From assembly GCA_021736385.1 (NCBI GenBank), contig JAIPFY010000010.1, positions 1 through 62,339 of the forward strand: DNA of 62,339 bases. Direction: 5' to 3'. The translations under genes and the position numbers were made by a program. The notes under the pieces are model-generated. The model did no database searches. It worked only from the letters and a program-made list of their open reading frames with translations, and had not been told where the DNA came from. Numbering within the stretch: position 1 is the first letter of the stretch; every line of letters starts with the position of its first letter. The DNA comes from Spirochaetia bacterium (GTDB lineage: Bacteria > Spirochaetota > Spirochaetia > CAKZLE01). Positions 35,114-42,742 of this stretch are shown here, piece after piece.

Positions 35114-35794
35114 TGCCCAGTCTCCCCTGCAGTACAGGTCACTCCATACGGGATCGATCAGCCCCGTTCGGGTATAGGCGGTGATCGGACACACCTCATA
35201 CCAGATGCAGACCGATCTCAGTACCGACAGGAGGTGATACTGCTTGTACAGTTGTTCTTCACGGCTGCTCTGATGCAGGAGCAGTGCAGGGTGTGACAGG
35301 GGGAAGATCTTTGCTTGACCGGCCGGGATCAGCGTGCCAAGCTGTGAGGGGTATGCAGCTCGGGAAAGCTCTCTTTCCAGCAGTGATACGAACAGGTATC
35401 GTGCTGCATAGTACCCAAGAGGAACCAGGATCTCCGGCTGGCACAGCGCGATCTCACGATCGAGATAGCTGCTGCAGGTCCGTATCTCCAGCTGTTTGGG
35501 CCTTCGGTTGTGCGGCAGTCTGCATTTGATGAGATTGGTCACATAGAACTCGTCCCAGCTGATCCCTGAGTGGTGAAGCAGCTTTCTGAAGACAGTCCCC
35601 GATGGTCCGATGAACATCCTGCCGGCAGCATCCTCCTGTGCACCCGGGGCCTGAGCGACCAGCAGGAGACGCGATCCCGGGCGCCCCTCACCGGTCAGGT
35701 GGGAAACAGCTCCTTCACAGAGCGGACAGCGGGTGCAGGATCTGATCTCACGGTCGAGTCTCTCCATCTCCTGCACCAGAGTGTTTCGATCCAT
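35024..35794 (-). CDS. Family-4-like uracil-DNA glycosylase with C-terminal extension
   Basis: The 256-residue protein has four cysteines (20, 23, 91 and 107) spaced as in the 4Fe-4S cluster of family 4 enzymes, plus FIGPSG and the late LSHPALLL. Such enzymes remove uracil from DNA. The usual GEAPG motif reads AQAPG, so the motif Glu is Gln. Residues beyond about 195 form an extension with C-x5-C and C-x6-C pairs and YQMEEQHIFHPDRMMPDG, which resembles a small domain seen attached to some glycosylases. GAGG lies seven bases before the ATG, and a TGC-TACACT -10 at 35823-35818 lies upstream. Activity and substrate are not certain. Confidence 0.8.
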   Translation of the reverse strand: MDRNTLVQEMERLDREIRSCTRCPLCEGAVSHLTGEGRPGSRLLLVAQAPGAQEDAAGRMFIGPSGTVFRKLLHHSGISWDEFYVTNLIKCRLPHNRRPKQLEIRTCSSYLDREIALCQPEILVPLGYYAARYLFVSLLERELSRAAYPSQLGTLIPAGQAKIFPLSHPALLLHQSSREEQLYKQYHLLSVLRSVCIWYEVCPITAYTRTGLIDPVWSDLYCRGDWASCVRYQMEEQHIFHPDRMMPDGTIDRSLP

Positions 35795-35951
35795 AACTGT
35801 ACCTCGTTACGGTATAGAGTGTAGCACAGCTGCGCCCCTCCTCCCAGAGCTGCACCGCCAGATGGAGGGAATGGATGGAGGGGATCCATGGAGGGATTCA
35901 TGCTGCTGTGTTTATCAGCAGCTGATCTAGCTGCGGGTGGATAGTAGAATA

Positions 35952-35980
35952 TTGCACTAGAGAGAGATTATCGGTAGGAT
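35952..35980 (+). promoter_or_regulatory. Promoter of the sulfatase-maturase gene
   Basis: TTGCAC (35952-35957) and TAGGAT (35975-35980) are separated by 17 bases. The -10 ends six bases before the ATG at 35987, so the message may be leaderless, although the AGGA within the -10 could also be read as a ribosome binding site on a longer transcript. Confidence 0.6.
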
Positions 35981-35986
35981 AGAAGC

Positions 35987-37231
35987 ATGCAGTGTACCAG
36001 ACCCTTTAACATCATCATCAAACCCATCGGTTCCGTATGCAACCTCGACTGTGCATACTGCTACTATCTGAAGAAGTCTCAGCTGGTCATGGATCCCGGT
36101 GAGAGCTCACAGGTCATGACCGATCAGATGCTCGAGCACCTGACGCGATCCTATATCGAAGCCCAGCCCGAGGGGACTTCTGAGATCGTCTTCTCCTGGC
36201 AGGGTGGGGAACCCACCCTGCTTGGGATCCCGTTCTATGAAAAAGCCTTTGCCCTGCAGCGGCGGTATGCCAGAGCCGGGATGAAGATACTCAATGCTCT
36301 TCAGACCAATGCGACGGTGGTCACTGCGGAGATGGCCCGTTTCTTCAAAGAACATGAGGTCCTTGTGGGCGTCAGCATCGATGGACCTGAGCATATCCAC
36401 AACCACTACCGCAGGTATCCTGACGGCAGCGGCAGTTTCTCAGCGATGATGAAGGGGTATGAGCAGCTCAAGGCGGCAGGGGTAGAGGTGAACACCCTTA
36501 CGGTGATCCAGGATCATAACGGCGATCATCCTGAGGAGGTCTATGATTTTCTCTGCTCGATCGATTCTGAGTATATGCAGTTCATCCCGGTGGTGGAACA
36601 TGACGGTCAGAGGATCCTTGAACGGTCGGTAGCGCCGCTGCAGTTCGGTTCCTTCCTCTGCAGCATCTTCGACCGCTGGGTCTCACGCGATATCGGGAGG
36701 CGGTTCATCCAGCAGGTCGATATGCTGCTGGGAATCCATATGGGGCAGGGTTCCTCCCTGTGCGTGCATGCACCGCAGTGCGGCAGGGCACTGGCTCTTG
36801 AGCATAACGGTAAACTCTACAGCTGCGATCACTTCGTCGATCAGGCCCATGAACTCGGGAATATCGCACAGCAGGAGTTCTTCGAGATGGTCGACAGTCC
36901 CCGCCAGAGCGCCTTTGGGGAGGCGAAGTCCGGGAATCTGCCCGGTGAGTGTCTCAGCTGTCCCTATCTGGAGCGCTGTTACGGCGGCTGTATGAGAAAC
37001 CGGGTACGCACCGCACGAGATGGGAGACCGCTGAATCATCTGTGTGAGGGCTATAAGATGTTCTATGGACATACCGAGCCCTATATCACGGCGATGGGGG
37101 CTGCACTGCAGCACAGGCGGTCGGCACGTGAGTATATCGACTATTTTGATTTCAGCAGGACCGGCCGTAACGACCGATGTCCCTGCGGAAGCGGCAGGAA
37201 ATACAAGAATTGTCACGGGAGCAGCAGATGA
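35987..37231 (+). CDS. Anaerobic sulfatase-maturating radical SAM enzyme with SEC-C tail
   Basis: The 414-residue protein has the radical SAM CX3CX2C motif (CNLDCAYC, Cys 18, 22 and 25), SWQGGEPTLLG for SAM binding and a SPASM-type cysteine-rich region (CGRAL through CYGGCMRNR) for two auxiliary 4Fe-4S clusters. This is the anSME/AtsB pattern. These enzymes oxidise an active-site Cys or Ser of sulfatases to formylglycine without oxygen. The intact Cys-type sulfatase at 12267 is a likely client. The last 20 residues form a SEC-C zinc motif (DRCPCGSGRKYKNCHG). The gene is coupled by ATGA to a DUF202 gene. Confidence 0.93.
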   Translation: MQCTRPFNIIIKPIGSVCNLDCAYCYYLKKSQLVMDPGESSQVMTDQMLEHLTRSYIEAQPEGTSEIVFSWQGGEPTLLGIPFYEKAFALQRRYARAGMKILNALQTNATVVTAEMARFFKEHEVLVGVSIDGPEHIHNHYRRYPDGSGSFSAMMKGYEQLKAAGVEVNTLTVIQDHNGDHPEEVYDFLCSIDSEYMQFIPVVEHDGQRILERSVAPLQFGSFLCSIFDRWVSRDIGRRFIQQVDMLLGIHMGQGSSLCVHAPQCGRALALEHNGKLYSCDHFVDQAHELGNIAQQEFFEMVDSPRQSAFGEAKSGNLPGECLSCPYLERCYGGCMRNRVRTARDGRPLNHLCEGYKMFYGHTEPYITAMGAALQHRRSAREYIDYFDFSRTGRNDRCPCGSGRKYKNCHGSSR

Positions 37232-37512
37232 TACAGAAGAACCAGGTATATACGCACAATAAGGACGATCTCATACTCAGGGACTTCCTCGCCGCTGACA
37301 GGACGCTGCTGGCAAATGAGCGGACCTTCCTTGCCTATATTCGGACTTCGTTGAGTCTTATCGTTGCCGGGGCATCGTTCATCAAGTTCTTCGAGCTCTA
37401 TCTGATCGAGATCATCGGCTATGTCCTGATCCCCTTCGGCTTCATCATCGGGATCTTCGGGATCTTCCGGTTCATCCAGGTGCGCTATAAACTCCGTCAT
37501 ATCACATACTGA
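37228..37512 (+). CDS. DUF202 (YidH-like) small membrane protein
   Basis: The 94-residue protein has the DUF202 motif LAADRTLLANERTFLAYIRT followed by SLSLIVAGASF and a second helix (YVLIPFGFIIGIFGIFRF). Its function is not established. The ATG at 37228 overlaps the maturase stop (ATGA) and has GGGAG eight bases upstream. Confidence 0.88.
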   Translation: MIQKNQVYTHNKDDLILRDFLAADRTLLANERTFLAYIRTSLSLIVAGASFIKFFELYLIEIIGYVLIPFGFIIGIFGIFRFIQVRYKLRHITY

Positions 37513-37583
37513 ACTGCATCAGCGTTCTTTTCTGCACTGAATATGCGTGTATGCTGCCCTCAGATGACGGGCAGCCTGAGTAC

Positions 37584-38609
37584 TCAGGTGCTGCTTGAAG
37601 CCGCCCAGAGGTTGACATCCCCCTCCTGTGCATAGAGATCGATCTCTTTGAGTTCCTCGTCAGTGAACGAGAGGTTCTCGATCGCCGCGGCGTTCTCCCT
37701 GATCTGCTGCGGGGAACTGGCACCGATGAGGACCGAGGTGATCTCTCTCCTTCGCTTGCACCATGCGATCGCCATCTGTGCAAGGCTCTGGCCTCTTCGC
37801 TGAGCTATGGTGTTCAGCGATCTGATCCTCTCTATGTTCTCCTTGCTCAAGAGCTTCTGTGACAGTGCGGTACCGCTCTGTGCAGCTCGGGACCCTGAGG
37901 GGATCCCGTCAAGATACTTGTCTGTGAGCATCCCCTGAGCCAGAGGTGAGAAGCAGATACTGCCGATCCCCAGTTCCTGAAGCGTGTCGAGCAGTCCCTG
38001 TTCGACCCATCTGTTGAGCATCGAGTAGGAGGGCTGATGGATCAGGACCGGGATGCCCCTGGCCTTCAGGATCTCATAGGCTTCACGGGTCTTCTGTGCA
38101 GAGTAGGAGGAGATCCCCACATAAAGGGCCTTACCCTGCCGGTATGCGGTCTCAAGGGCTCCCATGGTCTCTTCGAGCGGAGTGTCGGGATCGAATCGGT
38201 GTGAGTAGAAGATGTCGACATACTCAAGCCCCATGCGTTTGAGGCTCTGGTCCAGACTGGCAAGCAGGTACTTCCTGCTGCCCCACTCCCCGTAGGGTCC
38301 TTCCCACATGTGGTAGCCTGCCTTTGTCGAGATGATCAGTTCATCACGATAGGCCGAGAAGTCTTCACGAAGGATCCTGCCGAAATTCAGTTCTGCAGAT
38401 CCTGCAGGTGGTCCATAGTTGTTCGCCAGATCAAAGTGGGTGATTCCCAGATCGAAGGCGGTATGGAGCATCTCTCTGGCTCCCGAGGTCGGGGAGCTCT
38501 CCCCGAAGTTGTGCCAGAGCCCGAGGGAGAGAGCAGGCAGCTTGAGCCCGCTGTTCCCGCATCGGTCATAGCGCATGGAAGCATAGCGTGAAGGTTCTGC
38601 ATGATACAT
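37584..38609 (-). CDS. yghZ: Aldo/keto reductase, YghZ (glyceraldehyde-3-phosphate/methylglyoxal reductase) type
   Basis: The 341-residue protein matches the AKR14/YghZ subgroup: it opens with SGLKLPALSLGLWHNFG, and the catalytic tetrad residues lie in FDLANNYG (Asp, Tyr), STKAGYHMW (Lys) and FYSHRFD (His). The NADPH site is indicated by the late LIGASSPQQIREN. Relatives reduce methylglyoxal and L-glyceraldehyde 3-phosphate, which supports detoxification of glycolytic aldehydes. The ATG at 38609 has AGAGG seven bases upstream; the frame extends to 38687 with no family similarity. A TATACT at 38713-38708 could be its -10. Confidence 0.9.
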   Translation of the reverse strand: MYHAEPSRYASMRYDRCGNSGLKLPALSLGLWHNFGESSPTSGAREMLHTAFDLGITHFDLANNYGPPAGSAELNFGRILREDFSAYRDELIISTKAGYHMWEGPYGEWGSRKYLLASLDQSLKRMGLEYVDIFYSHRFDPDTPLEETMGALETAYRQGKALYVGISSYSAQKTREAYEILKARGIPVLIHQPSYSMLNRWVEQGLLDTLQELGIGSICFSPLAQGMLTDKYLDGIPSGSRAAQSGTALSQKLLSKENIERIRSLNTIAQRRGQSLAQMAIAWCKRRREITSVLIGASSPQQIRENAAAIENLSFTDEELKEIDLYAQEGDVNLWAASSST

Positions 38610-38953
38610 GGTGATACCTCTCTTTGTATGTGAGCACATCCCTCTCCGGTCCATCTGTCGTGAACAGCAGCAGAAGCCAAAGGCCATCGCCGGGGACTGA
38701 TGTGATCAGTATAGCGCATCTGATCGGTTCTCGCCATATGTCCCGGATGTCTCATTCCTTTCTGCTGCGCTCAGGATCCTGCAGACCGGACGGTAAAAGA
38801 GATCAGGATGGGCAGGGGACAACTAGGAACGAGTAGAGCATATCGTTATACTGCAGCTGCATACTCGATCGCTTGTCGGGCTGAACGGTATGCGATGTCC
38901 TTCTCCGTTCAGGGCATCACCCCACACTGCACAATCGATGGAACTCATTACCC
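38610..38953. other. Divergent intergenic region between the aldo/keto reductase and YkgJ-type genes
   Basis: This 344-base stretch contains a minus-strand TATACT (38713-38708, candidate -10 for the reductase) and a plus-strand TATACT (38847-38852, candidate -10 for the YkgJ-type gene). Inverted repeats CTGAACGG (38881-38888) and CCGTTCAG (38905-38912) lie between the plus-strand -10 and the start codon and could be an operator or leader hairpin. No gene was recognised here. Confidence 0.45.
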
Positions 38954-39316
38954 ATGGATAATCGAATGATAGAAGAGCTGTGTATGTCCTGCGGGGCATG
39001 CTGTGCCTATTTCAGAGTCTCTTTCTACTGGGGGGAGAGTGATCTGCATCCCCTTGGATCCGTTCCGGCCTCCTGCATCGAGAAGCTTGATGAGCGGTTC
39101 GCCGTGATGCGCGGCACAGACAGTAAACATCCGAGATGTGAAGCCCTCGAGGGTACCATCGGGGAACTGGTACGCTGCAGCATCTATGCGAAACGACCGA
39201 CACCCTGCAGGGCCTTTCTCATCCACGGGCAGGAGGGCCCCAACGAAGCCTGCAACACAGCCCGCGCAGCTCACGGCCTGTGCCGAATCGATCTCGGGCT
39301 CTATACCGCGGTCTGA
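38954..39316 (+). CDS. YkgJ-family cysteine cluster protein
   Basis: The 120-residue protein has the N-terminal cluster CMSCGACCAYF and later cysteines in RCEAL, RCSIY and TPCRAF, the metal- or cluster-binding pattern of the CxxCxxCC (UPF0153/YkgJ) family. Its biochemical role is unknown. No strong ribosome binding site precedes the ATG. Confidence 0.85.
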   Translation: MDNRMIEELCMSCGACCAYFRVSFYWGESDLHPLGSVPASCIEKLDERFAVMRGTDSKHPRCEALEGTIGELVRCSIYAKRPTPCRAFLIHGQEGPNEACNTARAAHGLCRIDLGLYTAV

Positions 39317-39422
39317 TGTTCTGCCTCTCCCCTGTCGGGTGAGGCGCTCTGTGATCAGCTGTGTTCTGCAGTTGTGTATCGGTCAGGATGTGCTTCTTCC
39401 TTCTCCAGCTGCACTCTGCGGG

Positions 39423-39450
39423 TGGACAACCTCCACGGTTCTGCTATAAT
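39423..39450 (+). promoter_or_regulatory. Extended -10 promoter of the flavodoxin-like reductase gene
   Basis: TGGACA (39423-39428) and TGC-TATAAT (-10 at 39445-39450) are 16 bases apart. The -10 ends seven bases before the ATG at 39458, and no Shine-Dalgarno sequence is present. Confidence 0.75.
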
Positions 39451-39457
39451 CCCTGGT

Positions 39458-40036
39458 ATGCATATACTCGTGTTCTTCGGATCGGCAAGGAAACAGGGAA
39501 ATACCGCTGAACTGCTGCAGATGTTCCTCAAAGGGACAGCTGAGGGTCCTCAGGTGACCACTGAGATCATTGATGCCTATACGACACCTGTGGCACCCTG
39601 CAGGGACTGCCGCTGGTGCTGGAAGCATCCAGGATGCTGCATCGATGACTATGCACAAGTCATCTACGGCAAGATCGAACAGGCTGATCTGATCGTCTTC
39701 GCGACCCCGGTATACTTCCATTCGGTACCCGCCCCCCTGAAGACCATCATCGATCGCTTTCAGACCTACTGGGCATCCACGGTGCGCAAGGATCGACCTG
39801 CGGCGGTGAACAGGACCGGTGTCCTGCTGCTCACAGGTGGAGCCCCTGCGTTCCCCCATCAGTTCACCGGTACGCAGATGGTACTTGAGGGTGCCTTGAA
39901 GGAGCTCAATGCGAGTGTGGACGGGATCCTCACCGCATCGGCTACCGATCGGGTCCCGGTCTCTCAGCAGACTGGACTGCTCGCAGAGGCCTTTGAGCTG
40001 GGCAGCCGTCTGGCCCGCAGACAGACACGGACGTGA
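39458..40036 (+). CDS. Flavodoxin-like NAD(P)H-dependent oxidoreductase
   Basis: The 192-residue protein has the flavodoxin-fold FMN site GSARKQGNTAELL (about 7-19), a cysteine-rich segment APCRDCRWCWKHPGCC (about 47-62) and FATPVYFHSVPAPLKTIIDR (about 84-103), typical of the iron-sulfur flavoprotein/NADPH-dependent FMN reductase group. The cysteines may bind a cluster as in Isf proteins or be redox-active. The start at 39458 is the first codon of the likely leaderless transcript; the frame from 39374 has no homology before it. Confidence 0.85.
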   Translation: MHILVFFGSARKQGNTAELLQMFLKGTAEGPQVTTEIIDAYTTPVAPCRDCRWCWKHPGCCIDDYAQVIYGKIEQADLIVFATPVYFHSVPAPLKTIIDRFQTYWASTVRKDRPAAVNRTGVLLLTGGAPAFPHQFTGTQMVLEGALKELNASVDGILTASATDRVPVSQQTGLLAEAFELGSRLARRQTRT

Positions 40037-40144
40037 CCCTTCACAGCTTTCGGGACCCATCGATGAGGAACGTACTCGAACTCCTCTAACAGAAGGGGAT
40101 GCTGCTCCCCGGGGAAAAAAGTATACGGATCTTCTTCTTTACCG

Positions 40145-40175
40145 TTGCACCTATAGTAACTATAGGTTGTAGAAT
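40145..40175 (+). promoter_or_regulatory. MerR-type promoter with dyad operator in a 19-bp spacer
   Basis: TTGCAC (40145-40150) and TAGAAT (40170-40175) are separated by 19 bases. The spacer is almost filled by the palindrome ACCTATAGT-A-ACTATAGGT (40149-40167). Over-long spacers with a centred dyad are the hallmark of MerR-activated promoters. A MerR-family regulator is encoded at 46261-47013, at the end of the cluster this promoter serves. Confidence 0.8.
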
Positions 40176-40196
40176 AGGGTGAAAGGGAGCAGGACA

Positions 40197-41594
40197 GTGA
40201 AACAGAAGAGAACGATAATCAGGAATGCCGATGCCATCGTCATCGGAGACATCCACGATACGGTACTGCACGATACAGACATGGTGATCGAAGGACCGCA
40301 GATCATAGCCTTCTGTGCAGATGCACGTAAGGAGTACGGAGATACCGCTGATGAGATCATTGATGCCTCACATACGATCATCTATCCCGGACTGGTGAAC
40401 ACCCATCATCACTTCTTCCAGACCTTTGTCAGGAATCTTATCACCGTCGATTACCCGAGCATGTCGGTGATCGACTGGATCAACGATATCTATGAGATCT
40501 TCAAGCTGATCGATGAGCAGTCGATCTACTACTCATCGCTCATCGCCATGACCGATCTGATCAAGCATGGGTGCACCACAGCCTTCGATCATCAGTACTG
40601 CTACCCCAGGCATGCGGGAAAAGCGCTCGTTGATCGGCAGATGGATGCAGCAGAACTCCTCGGGATGCGGTTCATCGCAGGGAGGGGGGCTAATACCCTG
40701 CCGAGGTCAAAGGGCAGCACGGTCCCTGATGAGATGCTGGAGAGTACCGATGAGTTCCTCGCTGATTGCGACCGACTGATCGGAACCTATCATGACGGGG
40801 GGCGCTTCAGTATGAAGCAGATCGTCGTGGCACCCTGTCAGCCTGTGAACTGCTATGAGGAGACCTTCATCGAATCGGCCTGTTTTGCCCGTGAGAAGGG
40901 GGTCCGGCTCCATACCCATCTCGGGGAGGGAGAGAACGGTCCCATGGTGGAACGCTGGGGGAAGAGGACCCTTCGCTGGGCGATGGAACGGGATTTTACC
41001 GGACCGGATGTCTGGTTCGCTCACGGCTGGGAACTGACCCCTGATGAGTATCACATCATGGCGCAGACGGGGACAGGGCTCTCTCACTGCCCGGCTCCTG
41101 CGGTACTCGGCGGGTTTCCCATCCTCGATATCCCGCAGATGCAGCGTGCCGGTATGCATATCGGTCTGGGCTGTGACGGATCTGCTACGAACGACAGCTC
41201 GAACCTGCTCGACTCGCTGCGGATGGCCTATCTCATGCAGGCACGTCACAGCAAGGAACGGGGAGCGAGCCCCTCTCCCGGGGAGATGCTCAAGATCGCT
41301 TCGAGCGGTGGTGCCCGGATCATGGGACGGGAAGAGCTCGGGTCTCTGGCGATCGGCAAGGCGGCAGACCTGTTCCTGGTCGATACCGGGAAACTGGAAC
41401 TCGCAGGAGCTCTCCATGACCCTCTGAGTCTGCTGGCCAGGACAGGAGTGACCGGACCGGTGAAGATGACCATGATCAACGGGAAGGTCGTCTATGCTGA
41501 CGGGAGACTTACCGGAGTCGATGAAGAACGGCTGGCACAGGAGGCTGAGAGTACCTGTACCAGAGTGATCAGAAATGCAAGCAGTGCGTATTGA
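40197..41594 (+). CDS. Amidohydrolase, 8-oxoguanine deaminase-like
   Basis: The 465-residue protein is a metal-dependent amidohydrolase with metal ligands in VNTHHHFFQ, HTHLGEG and FAHGWELT, and an active-site segment GCDGSATNDSSNLLD that is characteristic of the 8-oxoguanine deaminase/hydroxyatrazine ethylaminohydrolase group. Those enzymes deaminate or hydrolytically dechlorinate purine- or triazine-like rings. A nucleoside-type importer follows, so a purine substrate is plausible. The GTG at 40197 is selected because GGGAG lies seven bases upstream; a GTG at 40179 is in frame but lies upstream of the predicted start of transcription. Confidence 0.85.
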   Translation: MKQKRTIIRNADAIVIGDIHDTVLHDTDMVIEGPQIIAFCADARKEYGDTADEIIDASHTIIYPGLVNTHHHFFQTFVRNLITVDYPSMSVIDWINDIYEIFKLIDEQSIYYSSLIAMTDLIKHGCTTAFDHQYCYPRHAGKALVDRQMDAAELLGMRFIAGRGANTLPRSKGSTVPDEMLESTDEFLADCDRLIGTYHDGGRFSMKQIVVAPCQPVNCYEETFIESACFAREKGVRLHTHLGEGENGPMVERWGKRTLRWAMERDFTGPDVWFAHGWELTPDEYHIMAQTGTGLSHCPAPAVLGGFPILDIPQMQRAGMHIGLGCDGSATNDSSNLLDSLRMAYLMQARHSKERGASPSPGEMLKIASSGGARIMGREELGSLAIGKAADLFLVDTGKLELAGALHDPLSLLARTGVTGPVKMTMINGKVVYADGRLTGVDEERLAQEAESTCTRVIRNASSAY

Positions 41595-41602
41595 TGATAG
41601 AT

Positions 41603-41622
41603 GATTCTTCTTACGGAGAATC
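41603..41622 (+). promoter_or_regulatory. Small intercistronic hairpin before the BMP binding-protein gene
   Basis: GATTCTTC (41603-41610) and GGAGAATC (41615-41622) form an eight-base stem with one G-U pair and a four-base loop. It lies between the deaminase stop and the ribosome binding site of the next gene; its role is not clear. Confidence 0.35.
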
Positions 41623-41661
41623 GGGCAAGAAGACCAAATCACGAATGAGTAGGAGATGAGA

Positions 41662-42672
41662 ATGAGTAAACGATCTATGGTTCTGATGGTGCTGCTGGTG
41701 AGTGCAGCAGCCGTCGTCTTCGCAGGGGGCAGCAAAGAGACTGCAGCACCTGCTGAGGATGCACCGCTCAAAGTGGCCCTGATCCTTTCAGGACCGGCGA
41801 ATGACCAGGGCTGGAATGCTGTCGCACTTCAGGGACTTACCGAGGCAGCTGAGGCGTACGGTATCGAGACAGCCTATTCCGAACATATCGGGATCGCCGA
41901 TAGTGAAGCGGCTTTCAATGACTATGCATCTCAGGGCTATGATCTGGTGATCGGACATGGGTTCCAGTACGGTGAGCCTGCTGTCCGTGTCGGCAAGCGA
42001 TTCCCCGATACCAAGTTCCTTGCAATAGAAGGGGCCTCCTATTCTGAGAATACCGCATCATATGTCATCGCATGTGAGGAAGCAGGGTATCTGATGGGAA
42101 GACTTGCCGCTGCGATGTCACAGACCGGCAGGATCGGTATCGTCGGCGGGTTCGAGCAGCCATCGATCATCAAAGTGGTAGAAGCCTACCGGCTGGGTGC
42201 GAAAGACTATGATCCCGAGATCAAGGTCTCAAGCGTCTATATCGGTTCCTTCACTGATGTCGCTCTGGGAAAAGAGGCAGCTCTGGCCATGGCTGATCAG
42301 GGTGCTGATGTGCTCTCACACATTGCCAATCAGGCTGGTACGGGCGTGATCATCGCGGCACAGGAACGCGGCCTGCTCTCGACGGGGGACTCCTGGGATC
42401 AGAGTGTCATCGCTCCGGAAGCAGTGGTGTGCAGTACCATCTACAGTGTCCCGGCCTTGATCATGTCAGCTGTGGAAAAAGTACAGAACGGCACCTTCGA
42501 AGGTGGTATCTTCAATCTCGGGATGTCCTCAGGTGTCGTAGACATCGCCCCCTACCATGAGTTCAGTACCCGCGTACCGCAGGATGTTCAGGACAGTATC
42601 GAAGAGCTCAAAGAGCAGATCACCTCAGGGGATCTGAAGATCCCGCTGATCGAGAAGAGCAGCGGACAGTAG
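41662..42672 (+). CDS. BMP-family (PnrA/Med-like) ABC transporter substrate-binding protein
   Basis: The 336-residue protein has a signal peptide (MSKRSMVLMVLLVSAAAVVF) followed by AGGSKETAAPAED without a lipobox cysteine. The mature part shows the BMP pattern VALILSGPANDQGWNAVA, RFPDTKFLAIEG and GRIGIVGGFEQPSI. Relatives such as Treponema PnrA bind purine nucleosides. The ATG at 41662 is chosen because AGGAG is six bases upstream; the ATG at 41656 directly abuts that site. It follows a purine-deaminase-like gene in the operon. Confidence 0.9.
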   Translation: MSKRSMVLMVLLVSAAAVVFAGGSKETAAPAEDAPLKVALILSGPANDQGWNAVALQGLTEAAEAYGIETAYSEHIGIADSEAAFNDYASQGYDLVIGHGFQYGEPAVRVGKRFPDTKFLAIEGASYSENTASYVIACEEAGYLMGRLAAAMSQTGRIGIVGGFEQPSIIKVVEAYRLGAKDYDPEIKVSSVYIGSFTDVALGKEAALAMADQGADVLSHIANQAGTGVIIAAQERGLLSTGDSWDQSVIAPEAVVCSTIYSVPALIMSAVEKVQNGTFEGGIFNLGMSSGVVDIAPYHEFSTRVPQDVQDSIEELKEQITSGDLKIPLIEKSSGQ

Positions 42673-42684
42673 TTCTTCATGATC

Positions 42685-42711
42685 GGTCTTCCCGGATCCT
42701 CCGGGAAGACC
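42685..42711 (+). promoter_or_regulatory. Intercistronic stem-loop after the BMP binding-protein gene
   Basis: Twelve-base perfect arms GGTCTTCCCGGA (42685-42696) and TCCGGGAAGACC (42700-42711) enclose a three-base loop. It is followed by TCGCTTTCT, so some termination is possible. The ATPase gene begins 31 bases later. Confidence 0.75.
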
Positions 42712-42742
42712 TCGCTTTCTGACACACAGTGAGGTGAACACA

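Noticed and set aside
40095-40116. GGGGA/TCCCC hairpin followed by AAAAAA upstream of the MerR-type promoter
   Set aside because: The stem is only five bases and the A-run would act as a T-run only on the minus strand, where no gene ends. Not called as a terminator.
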